NCBI RefSeq assembly: GCF_963924675.1 | Contig: NC_089232.1 | Coordinates: 41,394,022-41,458,021, forward strand | DNA from: Phocoena phocoena | Lineage: Eukaryota; Chordata; Mammalia; Artiodactyla; Phocoenidae | DNA length: 64,000 bases | Reading direction: 5' to 3' | In this document: positions 11,971 through 25,719 of the stretch, in pieces | Numbering within the stretch: the stretch's first letter is position 1 | Layout: every line of letters begins with the position of its first letter | Translations under genes and position numbers: made by a program | Notes under the pieces: model-generated | Database searches by the model: none | What the model was told of the DNA's origin: nothing | The model's input: the letters and a program-made list of their open reading frames with translations, nothing else

Positions 11971-12587
11971 TAGCAAAAAAGTTAAGCTGAAGAGGTTCTC
12001 AATTACTAATCAATATGACTATAATCTAATTTGTAACATCGAATTTTATTGTTCCATACTCATGGAAAATTACCACATCAGAATGCCGCACAAAAAAGTA
12101 AGATATCATATTTTTTTCGTATTTATTTAAAGGGTCTTCAGATTACAACCACATAAATCTATGAATATGCTCTTAAACTTTTAAAAATAACTCTCACGGC
12201 ACTTTTAAATATTGGCATGGAATGATTAAATAATAATAATTACTACTATTATTATATCTGTACAAAATAACAGTAACAAAACATCCCTGTTAAAAAACCC
12301 TTCCTGGACTTTGACGACCTAGATGTGGAGAGGTGGCAAATACATGGCATGTCTGTTGTCATACCACTCTCCTACTACCATGGCACATATCAATAATCAA
12401 TAAAGAGAACCTGCAGCTAATCTCAGACTCACGTCCGAAGTCTCCATGTAACACTGGACACAGCCGCTGCCAATCCATTGGATTTGGCAGGTGATCTGAA
12501 ACCTATTTGTCAATGCAGACTTAAAGCATGTATTCTCTGGACCACTCAATTTAGCACTTGTTTATATACTGCTCGATATTATTCTGC
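11971..12587. other. AT-rich single-copy DNA
   Basis: A short TAA/TAC-rich run lies at 12228-12256. Nothing else recognised. Confidence 0.4.
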
Positions 12588-12611
12588 ATGTGGGTGTGCG
12601 TGTGTGTGTGG

Positions 12612-12661
<50 letters not shown>
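12588..12661. repeat. (TG)n microsatellite
   Basis: Interrupted at its left end by 'gggtgtgcg' units, then a pure TG tract of about 20 units to 12661. Likely length-polymorphic. Confidence 0.95.
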
Positions 12662-12669
<8 letters not shown>

Positions 12670-12700
12670 CAGAGATTGTCACCTGTGCCTAAATTCATTA

Positions 12701-12808
12701 CAAATTCTTTGAGGGCAGGGACCAAGCTTCTCTTCCTCTGGAATAAGCCTGGCCACCCATCACAGTGCTTGACTCATACTTACTAATCAATACATATTTG
12801 TTGACTTT
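12701..12808 (+). mobile_element. L2 LINE 3' end fragment
   Basis: 'tttgagggcagggaccaagc', then 'cacagtgcttgactcatact', then 'caatacatatttgttgact' follow the L2 3' end in order. Confidence 0.75.
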
Positions 12809-15800
12809 TTATTAAAAACAAAACGTTGGATCTGCCAGTAAGATTCTCATCATATTTGTCCCTATTTGCTTGTTTGATTACAACAATATGTTATGACCCA
12901 ACTGAAATGAAAATTAAAACTCTGACATGCAAAAATAACTGGAATGCTCGAGTGAGTATAGAAATACTGGTCCACAATCTCCCATCTGCAACTCTGAAAG
13001 GTTATTCATAACTCATGTGGCAGCAAAACCAGACCTGAACTAATTTCAAGGAGATTATTTCCAGGCTTTATTTATCCCACTCAGTGTGAATATTCATACA
13101 CTGCAATGCAGAAATATGAATGTGTTTGATTATAGGGTGCTGCCCCAGACCCAGCTGGAGGTATTGCAGAATCTGTGGTATATGCACCCCATTACCTTTC
13201 TAAAATAGAACATTCCTGAATGCAGAAATACATCTGCCCCCAGGGGCTTTGGGTAAGGAACTGTAGATCTGCACATGTGGACTTCCTGCAACTCAGTTCC
13301 TGACCTATTTCACAAATGAGCTATACCACTTAGTCTAATTAAATAATTTTTAAAGAAGGGACATTTGGAAGAGACAATGCTAAACAACTTTTATACCATA
13401 TCAGATCTTTTCATATTATTAAGTGTTGGGGAGATGATGAATCTGGGCTGTTGATCTCTTTTCATTGGGAATATGTTTCCCATCATTTCTGCTTAAAGCC
13501 ATCGTCAGTCTATGTACAGCCAGTGAGAATTTCACACTCCCTCTACTGGATTTTCAGAATAAATCCCATGTTAAAGGCTGATTATATCATATTAGGATTT
13601 CATTTGACCCATAGTATTTCTAAACATATAACAATGCACTGGATTGCATTAGGTTTCCTTTGTTTACTGTTCCCTTGATGACCTGGCTTCATTGAAAATG
13701 CTACTATATACATATGAAAGAAATGCATTTTCATCCATTATTTTTAATGTCATAAATATTAAAAGAAACTTGTTTGAGCCCTACAAAATGCGAAAGAAGA
13801 AGAATCAAAAATGCGATTTTCAGTTTTTAAGCACCAAAAGTTGTACACAGATAACACACAAAGGCATTTAACAGGGTCCCTTTAAGCTTGCAGCATTATT
13901 CACTCAGCCTTTGCCAAATGCTTTCCTTTTTGCGTGAGTTTGCCACCTCCCAGCAATGCGGTTTATTATTGAGTGTGATGGGGAACAGACCTGTTTGTGC
14001 TGTCACAATGGTCAAAAAAACTGAGCTGGAGACTCTTCATTTTAAACCTAAAATAAATAACTAGATTTCATTTAAACCTTCCTGTGTGAAGCGCCACAAT
14101 TTTTCCATCATCTTCACTTTCGCTGCTTTTAATGCCCAACTACTTAGGAATCACAAGAGTGTTGGAGTGTTTAGTGACTCCGATCCTCCCATCAGTAAAC
14201 TGATCCGGTGATAAAATGGAAAGGGCCTTGTACTATTTGCATTTTTACTCAGTTTAGTCACAGATCACAAAATAAATTAGTAAATTGAGCAACAAGGCTT
14301 CCCATTTGCAAAACCTCAACGTTCGAAGTAATCATCTATGCTTAAATTCACAAATCCCTAAAAATGTAATAATTTCCCTGTCAACCAATGAAAATAACAG
14401 CGCTACAGCATCCATTTAGAATCCCCTCTATGCCAAAAGCCCTGGGCTGTGTTTGAATTTGGAATTAAAAAATATGTAAGAAATGAATCAGTTGTGTAGG
14501 TGAATTTTCCTGATATCCTTCCCTCTGTCAAATATTTAGGACACATGATGAAGATAGGGGAGAACCTGAGAGGAGGAATCTGATAACCCAGCAGATTAAC
14601 TAGTAGTCAAGTACACTCATGTTGAAATGGCCACTGAAATAATGTCGTATGTATGTTCTCTAAAACAATGAGAGAATCCAGTTTAAATCCTTTGGCCAAT
14701 GTGACAGCCGAAGCACATTTGCTCCCCGTCACCCAAGACAAAAACTCCATTGCTTAGGGATAGCACACTCATACCAAATGCTTCAAAACTTCAACTCAAA
14801 AGATTATTGCTCTCCGGTAAAGGCTGGAGTGACTCTCAAGGGCACTAACTCACATTCTCAGTTCAGAGTAGAAAACTTGGTCAAGGACTCTGGGGCAAAA
14901 ACTATATCATTGAGAAATATGCAAGAGTTTTCCTGTCTACACAGTGCTCCAGGCAAGGTTTCATTTCACAGTGGCTTCCCCCGGAAATATTTCGCTTCTC
15001 TGTCTTAAGGACAGAAAGAAGATGTCACCACCATTGAGGTTTTTAACAGGCATACTGAGAAATTTAAGTTTGCAAATCCTGAAACCAGAGCCCCAGAACT
15101 TTGGTTCTTTCTAAAAGAGAGAGCTTTTGAGTAGAATCAAATCCAGACATCTGTGGTTAGAAAGCCCATGCCAAGCATTTGGACCACCTAAGCTGAGTTA
15201 ATTATAATATACAGTAGCAACAAGTACAAAAGCCTGAGTTTGCCCCCTGGCTATGCAATATCTTTATCAACATCACTGCAGAATGAAATGCACAACTTTG
15301 AGTCTTTTTAATAATGGTATCAAGTAACCAATTAAAGGTAATGAAAAAAGGAAGCTAAACAAAAGGGAAGAAAAGGGCACAAACCCAAACTCTCTGATTT
15401 TGGAATGTCCAAGTTCTTCTGTGTCAACCAAAATCACTGAGCCCTAGAAGCAAGTCAACAATGAACTTCATCAACAGAAATTCAAATATCAGGCCTAACT
15501 ATTTTGTTTCTGTTGCAGCTTACTTTCTACCAACCGTTGTGAATTTTCAAACATGCCAGGAGGAACAAGGGCAAAAGATCTAATGAATACAATACAAAGG
15601 CTGCCAGGAGCCCACATGCCTCTGAATAGCTCATGGCTTTATCAGTAACTACTTTGTTTTTAATAACCACAGGTTTAAAATATAATTTACTGTTGTTGTT
15701 TTTTTTAAAGAGCTCTCAGTTAGAAATAAATAAATAACTCGTAGCAGCAGTGTAAGCCTAGGAATACATTCTTGTCTGGTGAGATATTTTCTTTACATGT

Positions 15801-15903
15801 CATAAAAATAAAGATGAGTTTCCTTGAGTCTGAAAAACATTGTTTCTGAAAATGTAATATGACTCCACATTACCTCTACTAAAGGGTAGAAGAAAGAGAA
15901 GAG

Positions 15904-15927
15904 AAACAAAACAAAACAAAACAAAAA
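15904..15927. repeat. (AAAAC)n simple repeat
   Basis: Four to five AAAAC units within the repeat-poor block. Confidence 0.85.
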
Positions 15928-18324
15928 ACTTCCTATGTGATTCATCATAACACATTCCTTCCTGATGCTAATCTCATTTCTTCCCTGTGATTCTCCTCAA
16001 TAATAGTGGTCATCTAAGTGCTGTTAATCCTTTTAGCAAGCACTAATAATTATGCATTAGTACAAATAACATTAAAGCCTTTTTTCAAATAATTACATAT
16101 ATAATGGATGTGTCTTTTGAAAGTTGTTTACCGCTAATTAACCAATGAATAATTGTTTTCTCTTCCTGAAACAGGGAAAGCTTATCTTGGAGTCACAGTT
16201 AAAAATGCTTTTTTTTTTTTTCCAGTTTTACAGATGTTGTTAGCAATTAAAACTGTTAAAACACTATTTAAAAGAAATTCTTGTATTAAAGAGCTTATAC
16301 ATTCCAGTTGTTGCCGTTTCTCAGCTACTGCATCTTTTAAAAATCATTTCCAGTTTGAAAGGGCACCGGTGGCCCAAACACAGCAGACCTCTTTCTAAAT
16401 AGTTCAGACCCTTTAGTATCACAACACTGAGTGCTTGTTGCTATATGACTAGTTTAATTGTGGGCTGTAATAAAGGTCATAATTAATATCCCAACACAGA
16501 CACTAACAAACAATTTTAAATTGCCAGCATAATCAAATGATGCAAACATCTATGAGCTACAAAAGTTCATTGCCGCAACTGACAATTTCTTAATTGTATT
16601 CAGTCATTCATGGAAATTTTATTAACATCGAACTGATGTATCCTGCCCTTACTCTGTCACAACACCAGGGATCTAATTTCATTATTTTCCACAAGATTTG
16701 CTTGACTACTGCCATGATTCTAATATTGCTTTAGTCCAGATGTTTATGTTATTTAAATTAGGAAGAAAAGGCTTTTGGGTAAACACAATTAAAGAAGTTT
16801 TTTTTCAGATTTAGTTTAACAAACTTCTTTTAATTAATGCATATAGCTGCGATGTTGAGGCTTTTTCACTGGTTTTATGTGCATTTCCTACTGTGTGCAA
16901 CACACATTGAGTATACAGCTACAGCTAAATATAACCACCTTTTAATTTTTCACTTACATCTGAGTGCTCATTCAAGTGAAAAATATAAGCACACAACTGC
17001 ATTTTTAACTTTAATCAATCTCATGTGTGTGCCTGTACATAACTTGCCTGCATACATACATACACGTGCATATCACAAATACACAGAAACACCTATATAT
17101 AGGAAAAGACTCCAAAAAATTTGTCTGATATTTGGTCACCTTCAGAATCCCTTTTTTGCAAAATAACCCCATAGTAGTAGTGTATTTAATACCGCCCCCC
17201 CAATATTCTCTAAATCTGAATGGTATTTTCAATGCATTGAGAAGCATTTAACAAACAGCAACAACAACAAAAACTCTGCTACTGGTGCGATTTATTTGCA
17301 TGGGATGAGCTTCTAGAACTCATATGTCCATCTCATAGGAGATGAGTTCTAATAAATAAGATCTTTGTTCTCTTAGGCCAACATTTTCATTCTTTGGCTT
17401 CCTTATTTAAGTTATAATAACTCAAACTACTGAAAATGTTGTTTAATACTAGAAAGCTGATAAATTTATATCACATAGACATTATAGGTTAAAATGCCAG
17501 TCAATGTATAGCTAATGAATATTGTTTTACATCAACTCTTAGAATAATATTATTTATAAACATCAGATAAATTATTAAATTGACTTCCAATGAGTGCCAT
17601 CTCCTATTTAACAGAGTATGCAGATGTTATAGAGTGCATCCTGAAAGTCTCAGCCTCTTCAGTATTTTTTTGAAACAAAGAACTAGTCTTAAATTCAGGC
17701 ATTCTGAAGAAACCACAGTGTTTTCATGCAAAAAGGAACCTCAGAGATACTTTGAAATCATCTGTGAGAATGCCAGTGACAAGAATCTCAAGCTTACCTT
17801 GTTTTAATATCTTATTTCAATTCTGATATCAGCACAATCAATTATACAACTTCAAGTGACTGATGAAACTCCCTCAAGTGTATCTGAGCAAAAACAATAA
17901 AATCTCCTCTAAGATCTAGGCTTGAAATGTCTCACTATTTCACAAGCACAGGGATATTTACAAACAACTTCAACGTCTGCTATCACTCTGAAATTATGCC
18001 TGCTTCCCTTTATCTGGAGGAGGTTAGAATTTTCTCAATCCATAAAATCCTTTCCCCACCAGGAGTCTGGAAGAAGCAAAATATCACTTTATTGATGGGT
18101 TTCTCTTACTACTGTTATTTCCCTGTGACTGAATTGATTAAGACTGGCTATTTCTTGGACGTCTCATATTACCTGGAAAATCCTCATAGTAAGAAACACA
18201 CGTTGCATCAAATGTTTCTTTCATTTAAATAACTTCACAAGGAAATGGATCCTGGCCTCCTCCCCACCCCGTGGAGAATTCAGGTGACAGTGCAAGTTTA
18301 CACTTGCTTAGGGGTTGTTCTCGG

Positions 18325-18348
18325 GTTTATTTATTTATTTGTTTATTA
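18325..18348. repeat. (TTTA)n simple repeat
   Basis: Short tetranucleotide run of TTTA units with one TTTG interruption. Confidence 0.75.
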
Positions 18349-18498
18349 TATGATTATTAATACTAGTCAAGCATCTGGCTATTCTCATTCCTACAAAATA
18401 ATTCCAAAAAGAGAAAAGAAAAACTTGATTTCTCTAATTTTAAAAGGCTTCCATTAAAAAAAACAAAAACATAATATGAGGTTTTTGTGTGGTGCTTC

Positions 18499-18570
18499 TG
18501 TGTGTGTGCGTGCATGTGTGTGTACGTGTATATGTGTATAAGAGAGAAAGAGAGAAATCGAGGGAGAGGA
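18499..18570. repeat. (TG)n and (GA)n compound simple repeat
   Basis: Imperfect TG/TA tract up to about 18540 passes into GA-rich sequence (agagagaaagagagaaa). Confidence 0.8.
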
Positions 18571-20725
18571 ATAGTTCATGACAAGCATAATTCATCTGGA
18601 TTACTGAAAAAATTTGCCCAGAGTGGGTTCTATACCTTTAAATGTTAGTTTATTTCCCTCACTAGCTCTATTTTAGAGAGCTACGTTTGGCAAAGTTTCC
18701 AAGTATACCGTGTCAATTTTATAAAAACTAAAAATATTGTTGAAAAAATATTATCCCAAGAACATACGTAAAATTATAAATATTCAGCACATCAAGCTTT
18801 TGATATACTTTAGTGCACATGAACTGAGTAGCTGTCAAAATTACAACAGGCAACTCAAGTAATTATGCAGATTTATGCAAAACATTAACAAGAAGAATTA
18901 AATGCACAAATGAGGTGGCTACACTTGAATTGTTAAGATTATGAATAATTACCATGAATCTTTTTGCTCTTAATATAACTTGTTTTTGATAAACAAAGCC
19001 TTAATTATCAGAATACTTTTGAGAATTTTGGTGACCTTCATTAATCTTACAAAACAAGTCTCTTGTGTTCTGCATTGTAAAAGGCACATGCTCAGAATAA
19101 GTACACGAAACCTTGGGAAAAGCATATGTTCATGGCTACTCCAAACTGGTGAAGGGTACCTCTGGTTTCAGGTATATGGCGTGCTGCACACAGAGTCAAA
19201 ATAACATTGAGCACTAGAAGGTACTTTCAGCTGGAAAAAAAAAAAAAAGCCTTCAACCAAACTGTGAAGGGAGACAGGAGGAATAAGAGAAACTCGGAAA
19301 AAGTATTTCACTTCTGTAAAATATCTGGTTAATTTCAAAACAGAAGGACAATAGCAACATATTAATTCTTCCTTTCTAAGATGCAATGAGTTCAATAAAT
19401 AATTTCTAAAATAACAGAGTACTGAAAACATTCAGTCATAACTTTCACATGTATCTTTCAGCCACCAGTATTCCTTAGGTGAATGCCTCTCCCGAAGACT
19501 ACGGAAATTGTACCCGCCACCTTGATTACTAGACACAATTTTCTGAATGTGTTCCTCACTCAGCTCCACTGGTAATTTTTACCCTGCCCTCCTTCTCTCA
19601 GATAAGCAGTGGGACCTCTTCATGTCCCCTCAGTTAATTTCAGAATTAATTTGCAACGCTGTCATCAACACTGTAACAATTCACTGATCAACAGTTGCAA
19701 TTCTTCATAACACTGTCAAACTCCCAGCTGCCACCGTGGCAAGCTGCATTGCCCCGGCTCCAGACACACTGCTTTGGGACTGGTGGTAGAAAAGGACTTT
19801 GGAAGCATTAAGGCTTTAAAGCTACCCACAATATCTCTTCCCTGGAGAGCAAGCTGTCAGATCGACGGTGTTTTTATCATTAAAAAAAAAAAAAAAAAAA
19901 AAAGGCCCACTCTCCAAGAGACTTGAATTTGTTTGGGTAAATGTCAAATAGCTTTGATGCATAAAAATTAACTTAAAGAGGTCACACCATGACAGGGTAC
20001 AAGCTTGCACTTTAAGAACACTTGTATCTTTATATATCATTACATGACAAAATAGACCAGGCCAGGAAGGTCTAAATATCCCAGGGACAGTACAGATTGT
20101 GCAATGACTCAGAGGAACAGACAGTAAATACTGCTAAATTATGCCCAGACGAGTTAATAATTCTCAAGCATATTTCTGAAAACCATCCTGGCTAAAACAC
20201 ATTACCAGCACATTGCCAAGTCCCTGCCTGCTGTCCCAGAAACTTTTAAGATTTAAAGAGAGGAACTTATTTTAAAAGATATTTTCCCCCTAGGATTGTG
20301 TCCAAGTCAACAGAAAAGTAGCCGCCTGGGACAATCTGCTCTCATGTCTGTCCCTCATCTGCTCACATGTGTGACTGAGCTATTGGAGTCCCACTGGTGG
20401 CTTCACACTGCAGAAACGCAGAGGGGTTGACCAGCAAAAGAAAGGGAAGGAAGCCCCTTTTCAAACTCAGAACAAAGAGACTTTGGTTTTCAAAAGTGGG
20501 AGAAATGTATCTAAAAACTTGGCCTAGATCAATCAAGTAATAACAAGATTGTTTCTTCATTCGCGAAACCAAAAAAGGAAGAGCTGGATTTGCCATCTAA
20601 GGTAAGAAAGATTTTTCTTTCTGTTCACCCATAACTCATTGGCAGTCTTTCTCATTAGCTCTCACTACTTGCAGCAGACAGTATTCGGTGATACCCTTTC
20701 CCTTCCTGATACCTCCACCCCCATC
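18571..20725. other. Single-copy DNA with an A run
   Basis: No gene or transposon recognised. An A homopolymer of about 23 lies at 19882-19904. There is no SINE or L1 body upstream of it, so it is not an obvious retroposon tail. Confidence 0.45.
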
Positions 20726-20764
20726 TCTCTCACACACACACACACACGCACATGCACACACACA
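20726..20764. repeat. (CA)n microsatellite
   Basis: CA units with 'cacgcacatgcaca' interruptions. Confidence 0.9.
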
Positions 20765-21889
20765 GGACTTTCTGATTTGGGCTGGGTGCTTACCAGTCTC
20801 AACGAGGTGAAAATACAGGCAGAACTCAGTAGTATCATGGCCACTATTTCTACTCATTACCTATGATGGGTAATGAATGTCTCTTCCTCAAACGGTGCTG
20901 AATGACACAGAATCAGTAGAGCCCATATATCTAGACTCTTACTTGGGAAATCCACACACGTGCTCAAATGGCTATTCCTCTGGATGCTTGAGACCAAAAT
21001 CTCATCTTAGTTCTCTTTTCCATCTGTGATACAAAAATATACAACCTGCTATCCAGTGGAATGCCACATTTTTTTTGGTTTTCAACATTATAACTCAATA
21101 GCCAAAGATAGAGCAATCTCCTGAACTTTACGGTACATAACTCCAACAGTCTGGAGAAAAACTCTTAACTGTAGCACCTCAAAATTTCCATTTTCTTAAA
21201 GAGAGAAACATAAAGGGACATAGAAAAACCTGCTATTGATGGACTACAGCCACTGAAAAAGGGGACTAGGAAATTGTCAGCTATCCCACATGTACAAGTA
21301 GCTCACAAACTACACTATCCCTCTTAGTTTATGGATTTTTCCTTCTCTTTTGTTGGTGACACTCTGCCTAGACGTATCCTGAAGAATAAGTCAGCCCAAA
21401 GAGTGAGAGGGATTTTTCAGTTTCCTATTACCATGTGAAATTTCAACTGGACTCTGTTAAAAAATGAATACACAGTAGATGCCCAAGATAAGTCACTGGA
21501 AATGATATCTGATCACAGTGCCTGAATGTGAGGGATGTTTCCAAGAACAATCCACTCATCCATTCACCTCAAAAATTATGCATTGAGTACCTGCTTCACA
21601 ATTACATGTCACTCTCAGAACCCCACATTTACCTGGTACGTTGATTGCTGTTGTTTGATGGTATTCCTGGCCTATCACGAAGATATTTGGCAAGAGACAT
21701 GCAGGGCCATTTGGTCTTGACCTCAGATTCACAAAGGGCTTCAAATTTAGACCAACAAACAGAGAAAAACACTAGCAGTACTGAAAGATGATGTTCATCA
21801 TACAACCTTAAGCCACGGTCTCATTATTGGGACAACAAAGATAGTGTTCATCATATTCTTTATTCCTTCCAAAAACTCAGAAAATTCAC
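20765..21889. other. Single-copy DNA, possible L2 scrap
   Basis: 21550-21600 (ccactcatccattcacctc, then 'cattgagtacctgcttcaca') weakly resembles a reverse-strand L2 tail. Nothing else recognised. Confidence 0.35.
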
Positions 21890-22212
21890 TTCTCGGCTTG
21901 CTTGCAATGAAGCAAGCCACGTGACTAGATCTAAAGGAAGACAAGTAAACTAAAGTTTTGTGTGTCACTTCTGGGTTCTCCAGCATCGCTGTCCCTGCCT
22001 CGTGGAAGGAGGCTGCGTGTCCCTGACAGTGCAGTAATGGCAAAGTGAAGCATTAGTCCCCCTAGGCTGCTGAATCACTGGGTATCCCTGGAGAATCTAG
22101 ATCTGCAGTGGACTTTGTATAAGAAAACAACAACAACACTTTGATTGTATGAAACTACTGAAATTTGAGGGCTGTTTGTTGCTGCAGCACACCTTAGCTG
22201 TTCCTAATACAC
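21890..22212 (+). mobile_element. Probable MLT1-like LTR (ERVL-MaLR) 3' part
   Basis: The order of segments fits a mammalian MaLR LTR: 'gtgtgtcacttctgggttc', a 'ggaaggaggctgcgtgtccc' stretch, 'tgaatcactgggtatccctg', then an ending of the 'gccactgaaatttgggg...cagcagc...ctaatac' kind (here 'actactgaaatttgaggg', 'gctgcagcacaccttagc', 'cctaatacacc'). It is an old non-coding LTR fragment with no viral gene. Exact subfamily not assigned. Confidence 0.55.
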
Positions 22213-22929
22213 CGACCTGAGTACTTAGTGTTTTAAATAAATTGTGATTTGCATACTAACATAGCATTGTGGGGTTATTAAGGGTGTTTGGTGGGTGTGT
22301 GCTGGAGGCGGGTGTGTGCTGGCTGAAAGGTTAACAGTTACTTACAAACATTTAAAATGTACATTTTCAAATGTAACATTTGAAAAGTTACAATTTGGGG
22401 GCACTGTTTCGGTATGTCTTTTGTTTGGATAATTTCTTCTCAGCATAAGAATCTTGAGTTTTCCTCCACCCCTGAAAGGTTATGCTTTTGACTGAATGAC
22501 CTGCAAACATAAGAAAAAGATGCACTAGGAAAACAATGGCTAAGTCACTGCTGGCTGTCACAGATCGCAGTGCCTAGCCTCAGCTATGAATAAAGCTTGT
22601 CAATCTCTTTGGCTTCACAGGCGTAACTCATATGCTGGGGACAAGAGTTGCGTATCTGTCCCATTAGAACCACTGTGGTCAAAGATTCAAAGAACGTACA
22701 GAAAATAATATTCCTAACCAGGTTCCAACTCTTCAGGTACAGAACAAAAGAGAATGGCTGTCAATTCCATGAACCAGACTATAAAAATATGTTGTAATTC
22801 ACTAGGTCAGTTTTTAGCGCTTAAGCCAGAGTAGAAATCCAGCTCAGATTTCACAGGACACCTTTTGAACCCAGAAGTAAACCAGGTAAACTTCACGGTA
22901 GGATGATGTGCCAGAGAGGATGAGCTGCC
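22213..22929. other. Single-copy DNA with a small tandem repeat
   Basis: At about 22293-22323 the 13-mer gggtgtgtgctgg occurs twice, separated by a few bases. Otherwise no feature is recognised. Confidence 0.4.
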
Positions 22930-23240
22930 CACTTAATATCCACTCTCCCCTCCTTTTACTGTAATAATCTTGCATCTATTTAGGGAGGCAATGGGCTTAG
23001 CTAAAAGATTCTATTTCCTAGGCCCCTTTGCATCTAGATGTGATTATGTGAATGAGAAGTTACCGAAGAAGGCTCTTAAATGAGTTGACCGAAAGCTAGG
23101 AGACCCTTCTTTTCTTCTCCCTTTCCTCCTTCCTGCCTGGCTATGACAGCTGGAGATTCAGTTGCCATCATTCTTCTGACTGGTGCTAAAGATGATGGAA
23201 CATAAACATAAAAGGAACTCGGGCTCCTACTGCCCCTGGG
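22930..23240 (+). mobile_element. Possible old LTR fragment (MLT1-like)
   Basis: Segments such as 'ggcccctttgcatctagatg' followed by 'tgattatgtgaatgagaag', a 'cttctccctttcctccttcc' stretch and 'gctggagattcagttgccat' resemble a widespread mammalian LTR. There are no clear ends, so the call is tentative. Confidence 0.4.
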
Positions 23241-23530
23241 AAGTCTGTATGCCCACCCCGATCTGCCCTCCTACAAGCTTCCTTCACAGGAGAGGAAAAC
23301 CTCTAACTTATTAGGCCATAGACGTTCCTATCTCCATTGCTATCAGCAGAGCGCAATTCCGAACTGATAGAGCAGTGGCGCAGGGCAGACCCAAGGGACA
23401 GGGCTGTGAGAGTTTGCAGCTGAGATAAATGCCTAAGGCTGTCAAGTTCCCAGGAGCCTCTTCCAGAGGAGTTTCTGACCAAATCTCTTCTCTGAGCCTG
23501 GGCTTGAAACTTCGGGAGACAATATGACAT

Positions 23531-23760
23531 TAGTGGTTAAGAGTATGGTCTTTGGAGTGTGACCATCCCTGGGTTGAGTCTCAGCTTTGCTACAACTGTC
23601 TATGGTCTTGGCAAGTCATAGAACAACTCTGAGCTGCAGTTTGCTCATGTAAAAATTGAGAATAATAAAAGGTCTTCTTTTATCCATTTGCTCTAAGAAG
23701 TAATGAAATAATATGAGAAATGGGATGAGTACATTGCCTGGCACACAATGAGTCTCAAAG
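23531..23760 (+). mobile_element. MIR SINE
   Basis: Near full length: 'tagtggttaagagtatggtc', then 'ttgagtctcagctttgctac', then 'tttgctcatgtaaaaattga', then 'acattgcctggcacacaatg' follow the MIR order from tRNA-like head to core to L2-like tail. About 28 bp of TC-rich sequence appear inserted in the middle (around 23672-23700). Confidence 0.9.
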
Positions 23761-25170
23761 GACTCTCAATTAACTCCTTCCTCTGATAGAATTCCAATTA
23801 CTCAATTAGCCTCTCAGGTTTATTTTCAGTTCCTTCAGTGTCATGGATGTGTGGGGTGTTATAACCCAATGTCAAGCTCAACATACACGTCTTAGAGGCA
23901 TTTGACGTCCATCTGGGCTCCTTGCCCACCTGGACCAGGAAGCAAGGCACAGGCCCAGGTTAGGCCTTCATATTAAGGTTAACTATAAGGTCTAGTGACT
24001 GAAATGGAAAGAGATATGCTTATCTTGGTTAAAAAGAGTAAATTTTTACTTGAGAATTCAGATTCTGAATGTTCACAGAATGGATTACTCAAGAATCAAA
24101 AATAACTAACCTTATCTCCATCATTAAAGAAATAGAAATATTACATAGAAACATAAATATATCAGAATATAAATATCACTATAAGAAAGCTTCTATGTTT
24201 CTAAATGGCATTCTATAGGATTTAGTAAAAGTAAGTACAATGCAACTTTTCTAAAAATTTGAAATTACATCAAAACAAAAAGTTACAAGGAGGAAAAAAG
24301 TAAGTAAAAGGCTCAGCCCTCCTCATCTCCTACACATGATTCATTCAAGAACTACCTCAACTCTTGCTTCCGTGACAAAGCTATCAATCCAAAGCTCTCT
24401 CTGTATTTCTGGATTCTCACAGTCCTGGGTCATACCACCCTAACATGGCACATGGTCAGTGTACAATAAATACATTTTGAAAGAGTGGACATGTAAATGC
24501 AATGGCCACCTAACTAGCCTTCCCACTTCCTACCTATCCTTTATTCCACCTCTAGGATGATCACACTGCCCTCCAATTTAAACTCTATCAGGATTTCTTC
24601 TTTGTCCATTGCAGTGGACTTCATTTTTTTTTTAACACTCCAGAACAATTCTTTCAAGAAAAGCTGACTCAAAAGTTCAGTAGATAAAGCAAATAAAGGA
24701 GGAGCTGTCCCTGTGGAGGTGGGGGTGAGAAGCCCAGAGCACTGCAGACCAGCTCTCTTGTGTTCCACAGTCCCCATCCCACTGTCCCTAAGAGGTTCCA
24801 GAGAGCACAATCTGCCCACCATTGGTTTAAACATTCATTTTTAAATCCCTGATTTTCATCACTCACCTCCACCCCTAGCCCCCAAATATGCAAAGCAAAC
24901 ACTCAGCCATGTAGAATCACCCACAGTTTTCTTTGCTTATACACTTTGCTTGTTTTGTTCCCTTTATGAAGAGCTCTGTTCTCCCTCTTGCTGCTTGGTA
25001 AAAGCCGATCCATGAGTGAAACCCCTGCCCTTCTGTGAAGTGTTCTCTGAGGGGTGTAAGTCACATTGGTCTCCTTTTCCTTTGGATTCTCATAGTGCCT
25101 GGTGTGTACATATTTCTTAGCTTTCTCTGTACCATCTTATAATCATATGCATTCCCCACTCCCATCACTC
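23761..25170. other. Mostly single-copy DNA, possible L2 pieces
   Basis: 24405-24480 and 25020-25130 carry weak L2-like phrases (ttggattctcatagtgcctg and 'gtgtacaataaatac'). No gene seen. Confidence 0.35.
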
Positions 25171-25288
25171 CCACTGGACACTATTTCTCAAGGACAAGCC
25201 CTGTATCTTATCAATCTTTGCGTTCCAGGTGCCTGTTGAAGAATCTGGAATATAGTAGATGCTCAATAAGTCACTGCTAAATGAATGG
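25171..25288 (+). mobile_element. L2 LINE 3' end fragment
   Basis: 'tctcaaggacaagccctgta', 'caatctttgcgttccaggtg', 'atagtagatgctcaataagt' and 'gctaaatgaatgg' match the L2 tail in order. Confidence 0.8.
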
Positions 25289-25719
25289 CTAAACAAAGTG
25301 ATACATTATCACACTGATTATTTCATATTATTTGTTATTTGTTTTGTTACTCTACTTTTTCTTCATAGGCATATAATAAATCATTTGAAGACAGGGACCA
25401 AGTCTTATATTTCTTACTTTTACTTTAACAAAATACTAAGGACATGCATACACTAATAAAATATTTTCTAATTGAAATAAATCACATTTAAAAGAGTTGG
25501 CACGGTATCAACAAATACATGTAGGGCATTCAGCACATGGTAAGTTGTACTAACATCAAACAAACATGCAATGGAAATAAAACATTTGCTTTCTACCCCA
25601 GAGACAAGACAAATATATTTTTGGTAGCAAGAAATCAATTTTGAAAATAAATGTGGCATTTAAATGTCAGAAAAATTTAAAAACTTAAGAGTTTGGGAAC
25701 ATTAGATGCTTTTAAAGCT

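Larger units (their letters stand above)
12809..18498. other. Repeat-poor block; candidate conserved non-coding DNA
   Basis: About 5.7 kb without a recognised SINE, LINE, LTR or DNA transposon, while most other 5-kb pieces of the window have one or more. It holds only small simple repeats. Stretches with mixed composition and dense homeobox-type TAATTA or ATTA cores stand out at 13900-14300 and 15950-16700. At 16472-16485 an extended nuclear-receptor half-site (aaaggtca) directly abuts taatta. No open frame in the block encodes anything recognisable. Conservation cannot be measured here, so the regulatory reading is inference. Confidence 0.45.

Noticed and set aside
19882..19904. Poly(A) tail of a retroposon
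   Set aside because: No SINE, L1 or mRNA-like sequence lies next to it, and no target-site duplication is visible.
21890..22212. Endogenous retrovirus with genes
   Set aside because: Only a decayed LTR-like segment is seen. No internal coding region or primer-binding site is recognisable nearby.
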